Positions 53,440-63,890 of a stretch of DNA of 64,000 bases are shown here, piece after piece. A model generated the notes under the pieces. That model did no database searches and was not told the DNA's origin. It worked only from the letters and a program-made list of their open reading frames with translations. Source of the DNA: Lepiota brunneoincarnata (lineage: Eukaryota; Basidiomycota; Agaricomycetes; Agaricales; Agaricaceae); assembly GCA_023014365.1 (NCBI GenBank), contig JAEBUN010000005.1, positions 2,294,001 to 2,358,000 of the forward strand, written 5' to 3'. The stretch's first letter is position 1; each line of letters starts with the position of its first letter. Made by a program: the position numbers and the translations under genes.

Positions 53440-55464
53440 CTAGCCAATACCCCCCAGAGGGGGCCCAGCCCTCTCGGCAAATGTGAATGCCATAGGCAAC
53501 ACCTTGAGGAAAGCAATGAGGGCTTCGACCATAGCCAGGACCCCTGCCATGGAGTGCCTGGGGCAGCTCCGGAACACGTGCTCACAAGTCTCCTCCCAAA
53601 ACCTGCAGTGACAGGAGTAATCCTCCTGTGGGAAAAAGCACCTCCAATAGCTCCCTATCGGTGCGTGGTTAAGAATAGCATGCATCATCCAGGCCATTAC
53701 TGACACCGAATGAGCATGCAGGATCCAGGCCCCACTGTGGAGATACATGGGCCACAGGGGATGGTCATCATCTCTGGCAAGCTGGAGAAAACCATGCCTG
53801 CGGTAGTCAGGATCCTGGAATGAGTCGATCCAGCGGTCCTGACATGAACATACTTCCTCCTTGCAGAGGTAGTTGAGCGAGGCCCATGGACGAGCCCCTA
53901 CCCCAATGGGAGGCAACAACCTTGTGAAGTCGTGCACCTGAGTATGGAAAGGCCACTTTGCATGCGAAGGGACCTCCCAGAAATGGACCGAGTGGGCCAG
54001 ACCCCCAGCAAACCACTCAGTGAGAAGGTGACAAACCACCAAGGAATGACCCTGGGTGGAGTGCACTGATGGGTCCACCGCTCGCCTGGCCATGGCCATT
54101 GAGTCAGTGAACAAGACGAGCCTAGTGGTGCCCTCGACAGAACCTGCCTTAGACACCACCAGCCGGATGGCGAAAAGCTCAGCTTCAGGAGCTGTAACCT
54201 TCTCCCCCAGAAGCCAGACCACATGGATGCAGTCCAGCCCCTGGAAAACCTGAGTGGCCAAAACTGCCTGGTGGACCCAGCAGGATAGCAGACTCGCATC
54301 CGTCACCACCACCAGAACCCCTGGATCAGCCTGCAACTGGGCGAGAACCTGGTCAAGAGCCGCAACGTGGGCCATGAGGGTGTCCTCCATCCCCCAGTCA
54401 TATGAGTGGAAGTGGACCTGACCCAGGTACACATCCAAGAGATGGCACCCTGGCCAGGCCTCCAGCACAACAGTATTGAAGGGCCCAGTGAGGGTGGCAA
54501 GATGCTGATTAGCATTGACAACAGGTCCCTTCACCTTGACCAACTCTCAGGGAGGAAGCCTGGCTATAGACCAGATGTGGGACTGGAGATCACCACTGTA
54601 GCCCCAGCCAAGGAGGGCACAAACAGGGTAATCTGGAGCAAATGTGGCATACCGCAACTTGGCACGATCACAGAGCTTCCAGAGATGAAGATGAACAGGG
54701 ATCAGGCCCGCAATGGCCCCAACCCCCCCATCGGGCAACATCCTAAAGGTGCCAGTAATCCAGAGTGCAGCCCAACACTGCATCTGGCAGAGGTGGTCCA
54801 GAGCACCCTTACACCTAGTGCCCTGGTAGTACCACAAGCAGAAGCTGTACATGGCTATAGGAACCACACACAACCAATAAAGAAGGCACTTCTGATCAGG
54901 CAGAAGCCCCTGAATGGAGTTACCAAGCATTCCCATGGCCTTAACCATGGAAATAGCCTTGGTAGAGTAAAAGCAAACATGCTCCTTAAATGTAAGGGCA
55001 CAATCAAAATAGAAGCCCAAGTACCTCCAATAGGTCTTGGGCTGAAGGGGGGTAGTGCCAGTAAACAGGGGAAACCCCAAGTCCACTGGGGGATTCTCAC
55101 CAAAACAGTCCCACAAGAAGTGGAAGAGCTTGGACTTGTCGTGCTCCACAACTAGTGTGAACTGAATAAAGGTGTCATGGACAACCTCATAAGATCTGCG
55201 AAGAAGGATGCAATTTGCATCCAAGTCCCAGGCCTGCGCTACAATGGTGCCATTGTCGATGTAAGACAGGAGCGAGAGGCCCAGCTGAGGGAGCCCCTGT
55301 TCAATAATATACATGGCCAGAGCCAGATAGAGGCTGGACAGAACAGGTGAGAGGGCAGACCCCTGGCCCACCCCCACCTCTGCCTGGAACAGCTCAGACA
55401 GGAAGGAATTCCAGGCATAGCTGGTAAACCTCCCCATGAGATACAAAGTGAAGAACCGGCCCAC
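53440..55464 (-). pseudogene. A6 RT palm, RNase H and zinc motif
   Basis: RT frame 55464-54547: GVGQGSALSPVLSSLYLAL, motif C YIDNGT (second catalytic Asp read as Asn), then KTYWRYLGFYFDCALTFKEH. TGA in LPP*ELVK at 54547 separates it from frame 54543-53440 (367 codons), which holds RNase H: VVVTDASLLSCW, EAELFAIRLVVSKA, RLVLFTDSMAMARR. It also holds a Trp/His-rich linker and the zinc motif SCHCRFWEETCEHVFRSC, ending AERAGPPLGGIG. The RNase H metal-binding residues look intact, while the RT is dead as read. Confidence 0.85.
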
Positions 55465-55784
55465 ACAAGGGGAGAACCCCTACCAAGCCAGAACCACAAG
55501 AAGCATCCCATGGTTCAGGGATGGGAAAAACTGTGCAATGTCGAAGGTGAGAACACTCGTCTTCAACCTGCAGGCCCACCTGGCATGAACTAGGTGCACA
55601 AGGTAGGCGCCAGCATCTTTGGTGGACTGCTGGATCATACTGCCAAACTGGTTCAGATGGAACATGCCAAACTTGACAGCCTCAAACTGCAAGTGGTGCA
55701 AGATCATTTTCTCAATAAGTTTACTGAGAGTGTTAAGAAGGACGATCGGTCTGAACGCCTTCAGAGTGGCATAGGAGGGCTTGC

Positions 55785-57969
55785 TTGCTTTTTTTTTTTT
55801 TTTTTTAAATCAACAATTTATAACACAGTGCTTGAATGCAGTCCACGTGCACTAGCTACATACAAGGCAACTAATACATGGTATAACTACTAATAAAGGT
55901 AGGGAAGAGAGTCCCACTGACTTGAAAGGCTACACTCCATAGAGAAGTGCGCATGGGTGAAGAGTTCACTACCCCAACAAAAACTGGGGCATGACAAACG
56001 AGGGGTGGATAGGGCCAACAGGTCCCCCCCCCAAAGGGGGTTAGGAGTCAGTTCTCCATAAATCCCTACACCCTGCAGATTACGGCTCTAAGAGCTTTGG
56101 GTCTCCACCCTTATCCGGCATTAGGAGTCAATTCTCCATAAATCACTACACCCCACCCAAGGGCAGGGGGCAAATAACTACCGGCTCCTCAAGACTGAAG
56201 CCTACGAGGGGGGAATAACCCAAAGGCCCTCCCCAGTTATCCCACCCCTTGGGGCCAGGATAGGATTGCAAACGTGGAGGGATTGCGCTCCAGAAAGCCC
56301 AGAAGGGCATCGAGGTTGCAGGGTCAACCACCACATCGCATGTACTTTGGACAGGAAGTGAGAATGTGAGTGTGGGTTTCAAGCCACAACCCACAAGGAC
56401 AGGAGTGATCCTCCTGGGGGTGGAATCTAGCATAGTACTCCCCTATAGGGGCATGACCGAGTATAGTGCGGGCTGCCCATGCTGTGCCAGTGACAGACAT
56501 CTGAGGGCCAATTTCTCAGAGCCAAGTACCCCCGGAGAGGTATGAGGGTTGGAGAGGCTTCCCGAGGGAGTCCAACAGGGGGAGGAAGTTCCTACCCTGA
56601 TACAAGGGTGAGTGAAACATGTTCACCCACTTGTCAATGCACCCCCTCATGACCTCAGCATGGAGAGAGTCGATGGTAGTCATCAGGCAAATGCCCAACA
56701 AGATGCAAAGCTCCTTTGCCATCGCAACAGTGTCAGCCTGTCCAAGGAGTCCCTAGCAGGCAAACTCCATGTAACCCCAACATGGTCCACTTGGTGTGAG
56801 ATGAGTGCTACAGTGCCTGTTACTCCCATGCCAGACTGAGCTTTACTTGCCATAGACACAGGCAGGGGCCTCCCCTATAGGTGGTGCACCTGGGGGCATG
56901 GGTTGGCACACTAACAGCCTCCCTAATTGGTGCAGCACTAAAGCCAACAGGCCAGACTTACATGAGGCAGCGCAAAAATGTGGAACACCCCAAACCCGTT
57001 GCCCTCCCAACTAGGTAATCCCTGGGGTAACAGGTCAGCACAAAGCCTTCCTAAAGGGTGTACAAGGTGGGCTGAACTCCGCTACTCACCCCACAGACTC
57101 ACGCTAGAACTACTGATGTGGTAACAACTTAAACCAATAAATCCGGATCTTACCTGGGATCGATCGATGGCAGATCTTGACCTCTCGAGCCAGTTTGCCA
57201 TTCTCTGAATGAACCGCTATAGCCCAGTGGCTACCTGGGGTGCGACCCCCGGACCACTTTCCCGTTACCCAGCAGCTGGTTTGTGATCGAGATCTGGTTG
57301 CCTAGATCTGCGATAAGCACAGATCCCTGTATAACTGTCCAGGCTTACCATCTTGCAGGGGCCGCTACTGGGATGGAAGTCGCAGCATGAGAGCTGCCCT
57401 GGAGTTTGGGTGATCCCTACTAACGTCCTGCACCCGGCTGAGCTTTACTCGCTTGGAATGCAGGAGGGGGGTGGCCTGTCCTCTCAGTCAGCTTGTTCTC
57501 ACCTTGATGCCCCCTCTTACCATCCCCTATCCTCTCGGTCCCTTGCAGGCATGCCCTCGTTTTCAAGTGGGAGACTCCCTACTCATGAGGGGGTATTTGG
57601 GGGAAGTGCACTCGCTACAGGTTTCGTGAGAGCTTGGTGAGGAGTGTGGTTGTCCCACTGCAAACCCACCCAGGACATGCCCAGGGGGACTCCTAACCTG
57701 TTTTGACCAGCCAGGGATCCACTGACCCCAGCAGAGACCATCCAGAACTGCCAGCTCATCAGGTGGCCAGCATACCCAGCCATTAAGCACCTTTGCCAAG
57801 GGCGCACCTGACTCCCCAACAGCACCAAATAGCCCCAGGACGCTTCAGAAGGGTGAAGAGAGTAGGAATAGTGTAGACAGCCCACTAAGAAAGGGACGGC
57901 CACCTGTAGATTAAGAGTAGAAAATAATGTAAAGTGGAGATGATGGTGGTAAGAGGAAAAGAAGCGGCT
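55785..57969 (-). mobile_element. chimera 2: module C joined to LINE B 3' end, 16-bp TSD
   Basis: One retroelement in minus orientation inserted in the RT of LINE A6. Order in element sense: module C (57969-56737), LINE B from within the C-terminal linker (56736, AMAKELCILLGICLM) through the zinc motif region and 3' UTR, and a poly(A) tail (poly(T) from 55789, after TTGC at 55785-55788). Both ends together are flanked by GCATAGGAGGGCTTGC (55769-55784 and 57970-57985), proving that module C and the LINE B part moved as one unit. The LINE B junction differs from that of chimera 1, while the module C end is the same. Confidence 0.9.
56737..57969 (-). repeat. module C, copy 2 (unknown 1.2-kb repeat)
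   Basis: Matches 33351-34561 throughout, with one clear indel: about 27 bp (around 57152-57178, containing GATCGATCGATGG), bounded by related AGATCTT/GGATCTT sequences and absent from copy 1. The plus-strand 95-codon frame is open here too (57353-57640). No transposon or gene family recognised. It supplies the 5' end of the composite element. Confidence 0.75.
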
Positions 57970-58017
57970 GCATAGGAGGGCTTGCCAGGCTTCGGTATGA
58001 TAACCAACATGCTCTCC

Positions 58018-59559
58018 TTAAAGTGATGAGGTCAATGCCTGCACTCCATTGCAGGCATCGGCGATCCAACAGACCAAACAGGTAACCATTGGGCCTGCCA
58101 GAACAGACTTGAGGTGCATCCACATGACATGGTCTGGACTGGGTGATGACAAAGAGGAGCACACACATAAGGCTTCGTGCATCTCCAGGTTGGAAAAGAC
58201 TGGCCACTCCTGCAGTGGGAGCAAATCAATCTGATCAAGAACCCTGACATTGACCAGGTGGTTGTTGGCAGCATTATAGGAGCCATGGAGCCTCTCCCAG
58301 AGCTCCTCAAGAGTATTGCAGGGGTGATTGCAATAATGAATTGCTTTGTAGGGAGGCAACTTGCGCACCCTGACCCAATCCATCAGGTCCCAGGGGCACT
58401 TGTTGGTAGAAGCAATCTCCTCAATGTGCTCATTGAAGAACTTGCACTTGGTGGCCTTCCAGGTCCACTTAAACGTGTAGGCATCCTCCCAGTCCCAAAA
58501 CCGAGAATACACCTTGTAAGTGCAAGAGCACTTGTCATCCCACCATGGCTTAGACTGTGAGACAATACAGATCTCCTTGAAGTGGACAAGCCACACCTCA
58601 GAGAAGACTGCAGAGATAGCCAGAGCCACCTTGTTGATCCTGTCAGGTGAGCCCAGGTCCAGATAATCCAGCCCCAAAAGTCCTATCAAAACCTCAGCTA
58701 GGAATTTGGCCTCCTTGTCTGAACCCCGCTTCAGCAAGCGCCTGGGCACAGCCTCCTCAAAGGCCTCCAGAGGGACAGTAATCCAAAGGGGGCAATAGTC
58801 AGATTGACCCCACAGATTGGGACACTGCATGGGAAGTGATAACTGGCCTATGGCCACCCTTGCAAACATGAGGTTGATCATGGTAGAGGCAAGCCCCTCC
58901 TCAAAGGGGAAATGTGTGGGGCCTGGGTTCTCAGGGAGCGAGAGATCCAGACCCAGTGCATCTGCCATTTCCAGCAGGGAGGCAGCAGCAGCAGGATTGT
59001 GGAGAGCCCATAGATCCCACTGCAGCGAGTGGCAGTTAAAGTCCTCTGACATGAGGGCACACTGTAGGAGAGAGTCGATGGCATCTGCCAGATAGCAGAT
59101 GCCCGACTGCCTGTCATCCAAGTAGACATTGAGGAAGTACACCACCTCTCCATGCAGAAACATGGAGATGGCCATGACATCACAGTGATCAGTGATATCA
59201 CACCAAAGTGAGGGCTGGTGCTGCATCATCTGGTTATGTACATATACCATAACCCGAGGAGGCTGATTCAGGGAAGGAGGAGGGCAGAACAAGCACAGCC
59301 ACTCCAGATGTTTGGGCACCCCAACAACCTCATCCCCATCAGGGTCAGAGGAGGATGGAATGCATTGGATGGAGCGCTAAGGTGGCTCCTGCAGTAGGAA
59401 CAAATCCACATCATCCTTGAATTGTTTGAGTAAAGTGTCTACAAGAATGTAACTACGAAATACATTCTGAGACCAGATACGACAACCCCACCTCAATCTC
59501 GTAGGTTCCTGACAGTCCCTATTCATTGGGGTAAGCAAGGTTAACATGGTGGGGAACAA
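58018..59559 (-). pseudogene. A6 ORF2 start: endonuclease and RT N-terminus
   Basis: ORF2 begins MNRDCQEPTRLRWGCRIWSQN near 59523, overlapping the gag stop by ATGA. It carries FLLQEPP (catalytic Glu) and is broken by a TAA near 59378. The 433-codon frame 59319-58018 continues with ICYLADAIDSLLQCALMSEDFNCHS (usual GDFN changed to EDFN) and QSDYCPL (SDH changed to SDY). It passes through the endonuclease-RT linker (KPWWDDKCSCTYK, STNKCPWDLMDWVR) to PSPDHVMWMHLKSVLAGP at the start of RT. Frameshifted at its end (near 58035), just before chimera 2. Confidence 0.8.
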
Positions 59560-61728
59560 ACCCTTACCAGAGAATTGTACTGGCGCTCAATCCACTCCTG
59601 ATCAAAGCGGTGAGCCCAGAATAGGCAGGCCAAAGCTGATGCAGTATAAGCACCGCCACAGTTCATGCACACAGGGGCGTGAGGGCAGGGATGGTCAGTG
59701 GGGGTGGGTGAAATAGGCAGCCTATGGTTGGGCTGGCCCTTGCAGCATGCGGCAAATGCCCAATGGTTAGTTGGGGAATGCGGGCCACCACAGTGAGAGC
59801 AGCGGATAGCCTCACATCAGCAGGCTAGAGAAGGGTGCCCCCACTTCCAGCAGTGCTGGCAGAGGGGGACACTGGGGTTGGCTTTGGCAGGGATAATCCT
59901 GCACAGGGTGCCGTTGATAGTGATGACCTGCCAAGAAATGGTCTTCATGTTGGAGCCCTATTGGAAGTCCCAGATCTCAAAGAACATGGTGGCCATGTTG
60001 GCGGCCCGTGAGTTCTTGACAATGCACAGCCTGGTGGTCAGCACAAAATACTCAGACCATACAGAACGCTGCATGGCCTCGACAACCCTATTGGGAGTGA
60101 GCTAGAGCTGACCACCCTGGAACATAGGTGTATTGAGGAGCTTAAGATAGCTCTTCGAGCAAGGAAGGTTTACGTCCACAATGGCCTGAGGCCACCATGC
60201 GTGGACTGCATTCCTGATAGTACTAATGTCCAGTTCATTGGGCATGGTGGTGGTGTAGCAAGCCACATGGGCGTCCATCTACTGGACCTGCTTGATGTGC
60301 ACAAGGGAACCCACAGAAGCCAGGGCAGCTGCTACCACCTGATGAATCTCTGCACAGATGACGGGACCCAGACTAACCAGGAGGCTGCCTCCTGCGAGGG
60401 TGAGTATGACCTGCTTATGTGAAGGTCCTGACATAGTCATCCAAGGCTTGGGAGCCTTGGGTGGCTGCTGAGCAGCTGCCACCTGCTTGTGAAACAAGAC
60501 TACCTTGTGAGAAGGCAACCCTGGGAGAGCATGCACCAGGTCAACCAAACCCAATAGGGAAGAGACAGCTGCAGCCGCATACAAGTGGGGTGGGGAATGA
60601 GGCTTGGTAGCCAAGTTGATGCGTGGAGGGGGGGGCCAGGAGGCAGCCTAGCAGCCAACCGAGCCCTGTCCACTGCTGATAGTGGAGGGACAAGAGTAGC
60701 GCAAGCTGCCCTGATGTGAGATGGTTGCTGCCCCACACTGGGATTGCGAGCCACTAGGACAGGATTGCCTAACCCTGTATGGACCAGGTTCCTGAAGAAT
60801 TGCTGGGTAGGTGCAGGACGCGTATACCCCACAGAAAAATGCCCCAAATCCTCTGCCAGGGGGGGAGGCAGGGGGAGGTTACCCTCCATGGGGGGGCAGT
60901 GAGAGCCACCGGCCCGCGGAGTGCCATCCACCTCCATAGGAGCCACAGAGGCCCTAGAAGAGGGGGTGTGCATGCTGCCAGCCACCCCAGCAGGGGCAGC
61001 CGCACTAGCAAAGTCCAGCTGTTTGCCCCTCCCTTGCGCAGGGGTGGGGGTGCCCGGCCTGGATGGACCATACACCTCAGAGGCCCACTCATGGAGCCTA
61101 TGGGTGCACTCACCCTCTGTAAAGGGGATATTGTCCTAGTCATGCTCCTCCACCTCATGGAAGAGCTTGGCCAGGGAGCAGGTGACCTCCATGCTGTTGC
61201 CTTCAGAAAGCCTGGCCCTCTTGGCTCTCTCCAGTCAAAGGGCCACCATATTGAGTATGTCCGCCATGATCCCAGTCTCACCCTCTACATCTGCAAGACT
61301 GTGGGAAAGGGTGAGAAAGGTGGGGACAAAGTTGGGACCCTCCTCCTCATCCGCAGCAAAGGCAGGGTCAGGGGATGGCTTGGGGCCAGGCGTGTCAACT
61401 GCCATCCTGGTGGAACTGGAGACCAATTCGAGGTTGAGCTCCTGCCTAAGGGAGGTAGAGGGCTCAGGCATGTGGGTGCGCTTGGAACAAGGGGTTACCA
61501 GGGCGTCATCCAGGTAAATGATAGACTTGCAAGAACTCTTAGGGGCCTCAGCAGCTGGAGCAGGGGCAGCAGCCTGCGATGCAGAGCTGTAGCTGGGTCA
61601 AGAGGAGCTGGGGGGGCGTCCTGAGTGTGGGAGATAGCCATAGCAAGGGGGTCCAGTGATGAAGGATCCGCCGGTGGAGGAGCCCCCACTCCCTGAGTAG
61701 AGTGAGTAGACCTAGGAGGCATGCACAT
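59540..61728 (-). pseudogene. gag: A6 gag, full length but frameshifted
   Basis: Starts at ATG 61728 or 61722 (MPPRSTHSTQGVGAPPPADP). Coding then shifts frame and reads SIIYLDDALVTPCSKRTH, RQELNLELVSSSTRMAVDTPG, and GKQLDFASAAAPAGVAGSMH...TQQFFRNLVHTGLGNPV (61075-60500). The gag middle part (60614-60279 and on to 59950, MATMFFEIWDFQ) ends in three Cys/His knuckle segments (about 59870-59620) with CSHCGGPHSPTNHW and CMNCGGAYTASALACLFW, where the His of the last knuckle is Tyr. About 730 codons in all. Gag packages the element RNA; this copy is broken by frameshifts and stops. Confidence 0.75.
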
Positions 61729-61747
61729 AGGAAGTTAAGATCAAGAA

Positions 61748-62428
61748 TCAGACCACTAGAGCTTGTTGTATAGAACAATGGAGGGGATGGCTTGTGGCTG
61801 TGCAAGCAAGTTGGTGGTGGTTGACTTCCAAGAAGGGATGTTGGCGTATACCCTCCCTGAAGGGATGCATGCCATTGATAATGGAGGCCCGTAGTGTCTC
61901 CTCATCTGCATGGCCATCCAGGGGGTAGTCAAGGAACCCACTGTGACCAGTGGCCTTGAGAAGCTGGTCATAGGCAATCCACACTTGCTCCCATGACAGG
62001 CCAGTAAGTAGCTTCTCAATATGCTCCGAGAGATACTGGGCTGCATTCTCCAATGACTCCCCTATGGCCTGCATATTCATCACCTGACTTGGGGCAGACA
62101 TGTCCACCTCAAAGTCCAACCTGAGGGAAGAAACTTGTGAGGGGGCAAAGAGGGGGTGACTCCCTTTGCTAGAATTATGTCGCGGCCATTTGGAGGATGA
62201 CTGCAAGTTGTTAGAGAAGTTGGAGAGGCGGGAGACAGGGTGAGCCTGCCTTGGCATCTCCACCAGGTCTACAGCTATCCCACACGGTGGGGAGGCAGCA
62301 TGGATGCTTGTGGCGATGCCAGACAAGCTAGTGGGGGCAGCAGTGGGGCTTCTAGGGGAGCTGAGGGACAGAGTGTTATCGCTTCTTGATCTGGTACTAC
62401 CACCAGCAATGTGCACAGCCACACCCAC
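61748..62428 (-). pseudogene. gag: B-outer gag N-terminal part
   Basis: The open frame from 62428 (MGVAVHIAGGSTRSRSDNTL) contains MSAPSQVMNMQAIGESLENAAQYLSEHIEKLLTGL and QLLKATGHSGFLDYPLDGHADEETL, matching the gag of B2. True B-outer coding ends at about 61856, where LINE A6 is inserted. The last codons (FLEVNHHQ...) are the 5' UTR of A6 read through. Confidence 0.8.
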
Positions 62429-62485
62429 CTTGACACTTTATCCCTCGTTCTGTGCACCCCCGCTGTTGGATCCCTCCAGTAGTAC

Positions 62486-63890
62486 TTTTTTTTTTTTTTT
62501 TTTTAAAAAAATCAACAATTTATAATGCAGTGCTCAAACACAGTCCACATGCACTAGCTACATACAAGGCAACTAATACATGGTATAACTACCAATAAAG
62601 GTAGGGAAGAGAGTCCTGCTGACTCGAAAGGCTACACTCTGTAAAGAAGTACGCATGGGTGAAGAGCTTGCTACCCCAATGAAGACCAGGGTGCGACAGA
62701 CAAGGGGTAGATAGGGCCAACAGGTCCTCCCCCTGAAGGGGGTTAGGAGTCAGTTCTCTGTAAATTCCTACACCCTGCAGACTAAGGCTCTAAGAGCTTT
62801 GAGTCTCCGCCCTATCAGGCATTAGGAGTCAATTCTCCATAAATCGCTATACCCTACCCAAGGGCAGGAGGTGAATAACCACCAACTCCTCGAGGCCAAA
62901 GTCCACAAGGGAGGAACAACCCAAAGGCCCTCCCCAGTTATCCCACCCCTTGGGGCTGGAATAGGAACACAAATGCGGAGGGATTGCATTCCAGAAAGCC
63001 CAGAAGGGCATCGAGGTCGTGGGGTAAGCCACCACGTTGTATGTACTTCGGACAGGAAGTGAGAATGTGAGTACAGGTTTCAAGCCGCAACCCACAAGGA
63101 CAGGAGTGATCCTCCTGGGGGTGGAACCTAGCACAGTACTCCCCTATAGGGGCGTGACTGAGTATAGTGCGGGCTGCCCATGCTGTACCAGTGACAGACA
63201 TCTAAGGACCGATTTCTCAGAGCCAGATACCTCTGGAGAGGTACGAGGGTTGTAAAGGCTTCCCAAGGGAGTCTAGTAGGGGGAGGAAATTCCTGCCCCT
63301 ATACAAGAGTGAGCAAAACATGTTCACCCACTCATCAATACACCCCCTTGTAACCTTGGTACGGAGGGAGTTGATTGTAGTTGCTGGGTGAACGTCCAGT
63401 GAGACGCAAAGCTCCTTCACCATCACAACAGCATCAGAGTGAAGCTCTGCAACAGAACCTGAAGGCACCTGCCAGAAAGTGATAGTCCACTGGGCCTTGG
63501 CATACAACCAGCAATCCAGAGACCGGCACACCTCCAGGGAATGAGCCTAGCTGGCATGCACAGAAGGATCAACAGCTCTGCGGGCTCTGCCTGCAGAGCT
63601 GGTGTAGATAAAGATGTGGTTGGTTTCAGCACAATCCATGACCATGCCTACTCCTAACCAGATGGAGTGGAGCTCCACATCAGGGAGCAGAACCCTCCCT
63701 GTGGTCTGTCTGACCAAGCGCCCACCTGCAAACACGCAAGCCACTGAGATGGCCTGCAGCCTCCTGCATGGTAGCCGGTGAGCACCAGCTGCTATGCAAG
63801 CAGATGACAGGTCAACCTGCACCCTCCGGCTAGAGGCATGCAGTCCATCAAGATGCCATTGCTTCGAATTCCCCTCCAGATCAACAGTGT
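62486..63890 (-). mobile_element. LINE B copy B3, 5'-truncated
   Basis: Poly(T) 62486-62504, LINE B 3' UTR with two stem-loop repeats (near 62747 and 62805), zinc motif SCPCGLRLETCTHILTSC (near 63100), linker and RNase H-type region (63909-63547, VELHSIWLGV, IFIYTSSAGRARR). It ends near 63890, where LINE A sequence in the opposite orientation begins. It abuts or interrupts the 5' end of B-outer. No target duplication found. Confidence 0.8.

Larger units (their letters stand above)
53081..61839 (-). mobile_element. full-length LINE A copy A6 with 16-bp TSD, containing chimera 2
   Basis: Tail poly(T) 53081-53092, 3' UTR, C-terminus, RNase H and RT to 55784; chimera 2 sits at 55785-57969; RT start, endonuclease and gag run 57986-61728; then about 110 bp of 5' UTR to 61839. 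Flanks GTTGGCATATGTCCTC (53065-53080) and GTTGGCGTATACCCTC (61840-61855) are a target duplication with three transitions, and B-outer gag rejoins across it (NGMHPFREGI...CQPIPEMAK). Without the nested element A6 is about 6.56 kb, giving the full LINE A structure: short 5' UTR, gag, ORF2 overlapping gag by ATGA, and 3' UTR. Confidence 0.9.
36888..62485 (-). mobile_element. LINE B, outer copy (B-outer), near full-length, five nested insertions
   Basis: Pieces in plus coordinates: 36888-37075 (poly(T) tail and 3' UTR), 38488-38884, 39551-42179 (C-terminus, RNase H, RT), 45552-45701, 51180-53080 (endonuclease, gag C-terminus) and 61856-62485 (gag N-terminus, 5' UTR). They sum to about 5.9 kb. The gaps are LINE A4, a solo LTR, B-nested, LINE A5 and LINE A6, each bounded by matching flanks. 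The gag starts MGVAVHIAGGSTRSRSDN at 62428. The ORF2 start ATG (52112) overlaps the end of gag by 8 nt (ATGCCTAG). The 5' end near 62485 coincides with that of B2. Its own target duplication was not found. Confidence 0.8.

Noticed and set aside
57215..57275. tRNA-like A and B boxes in module C (TAGCCCAGTGGCT and GGTGCGACCCC)
   Set aside because: The two boxes are only about 10 bp apart and no cloverleaf forms; copy 1 has lost the B-like part, so a tRNA-derived SINE head is not supported.
60779..61624. 281-codon plus-strand frame
   Set aside because: It is antisense to the LINE A6 gag, has no domain, and is explained by low stop density opposite Pro/Ala-rich coding.
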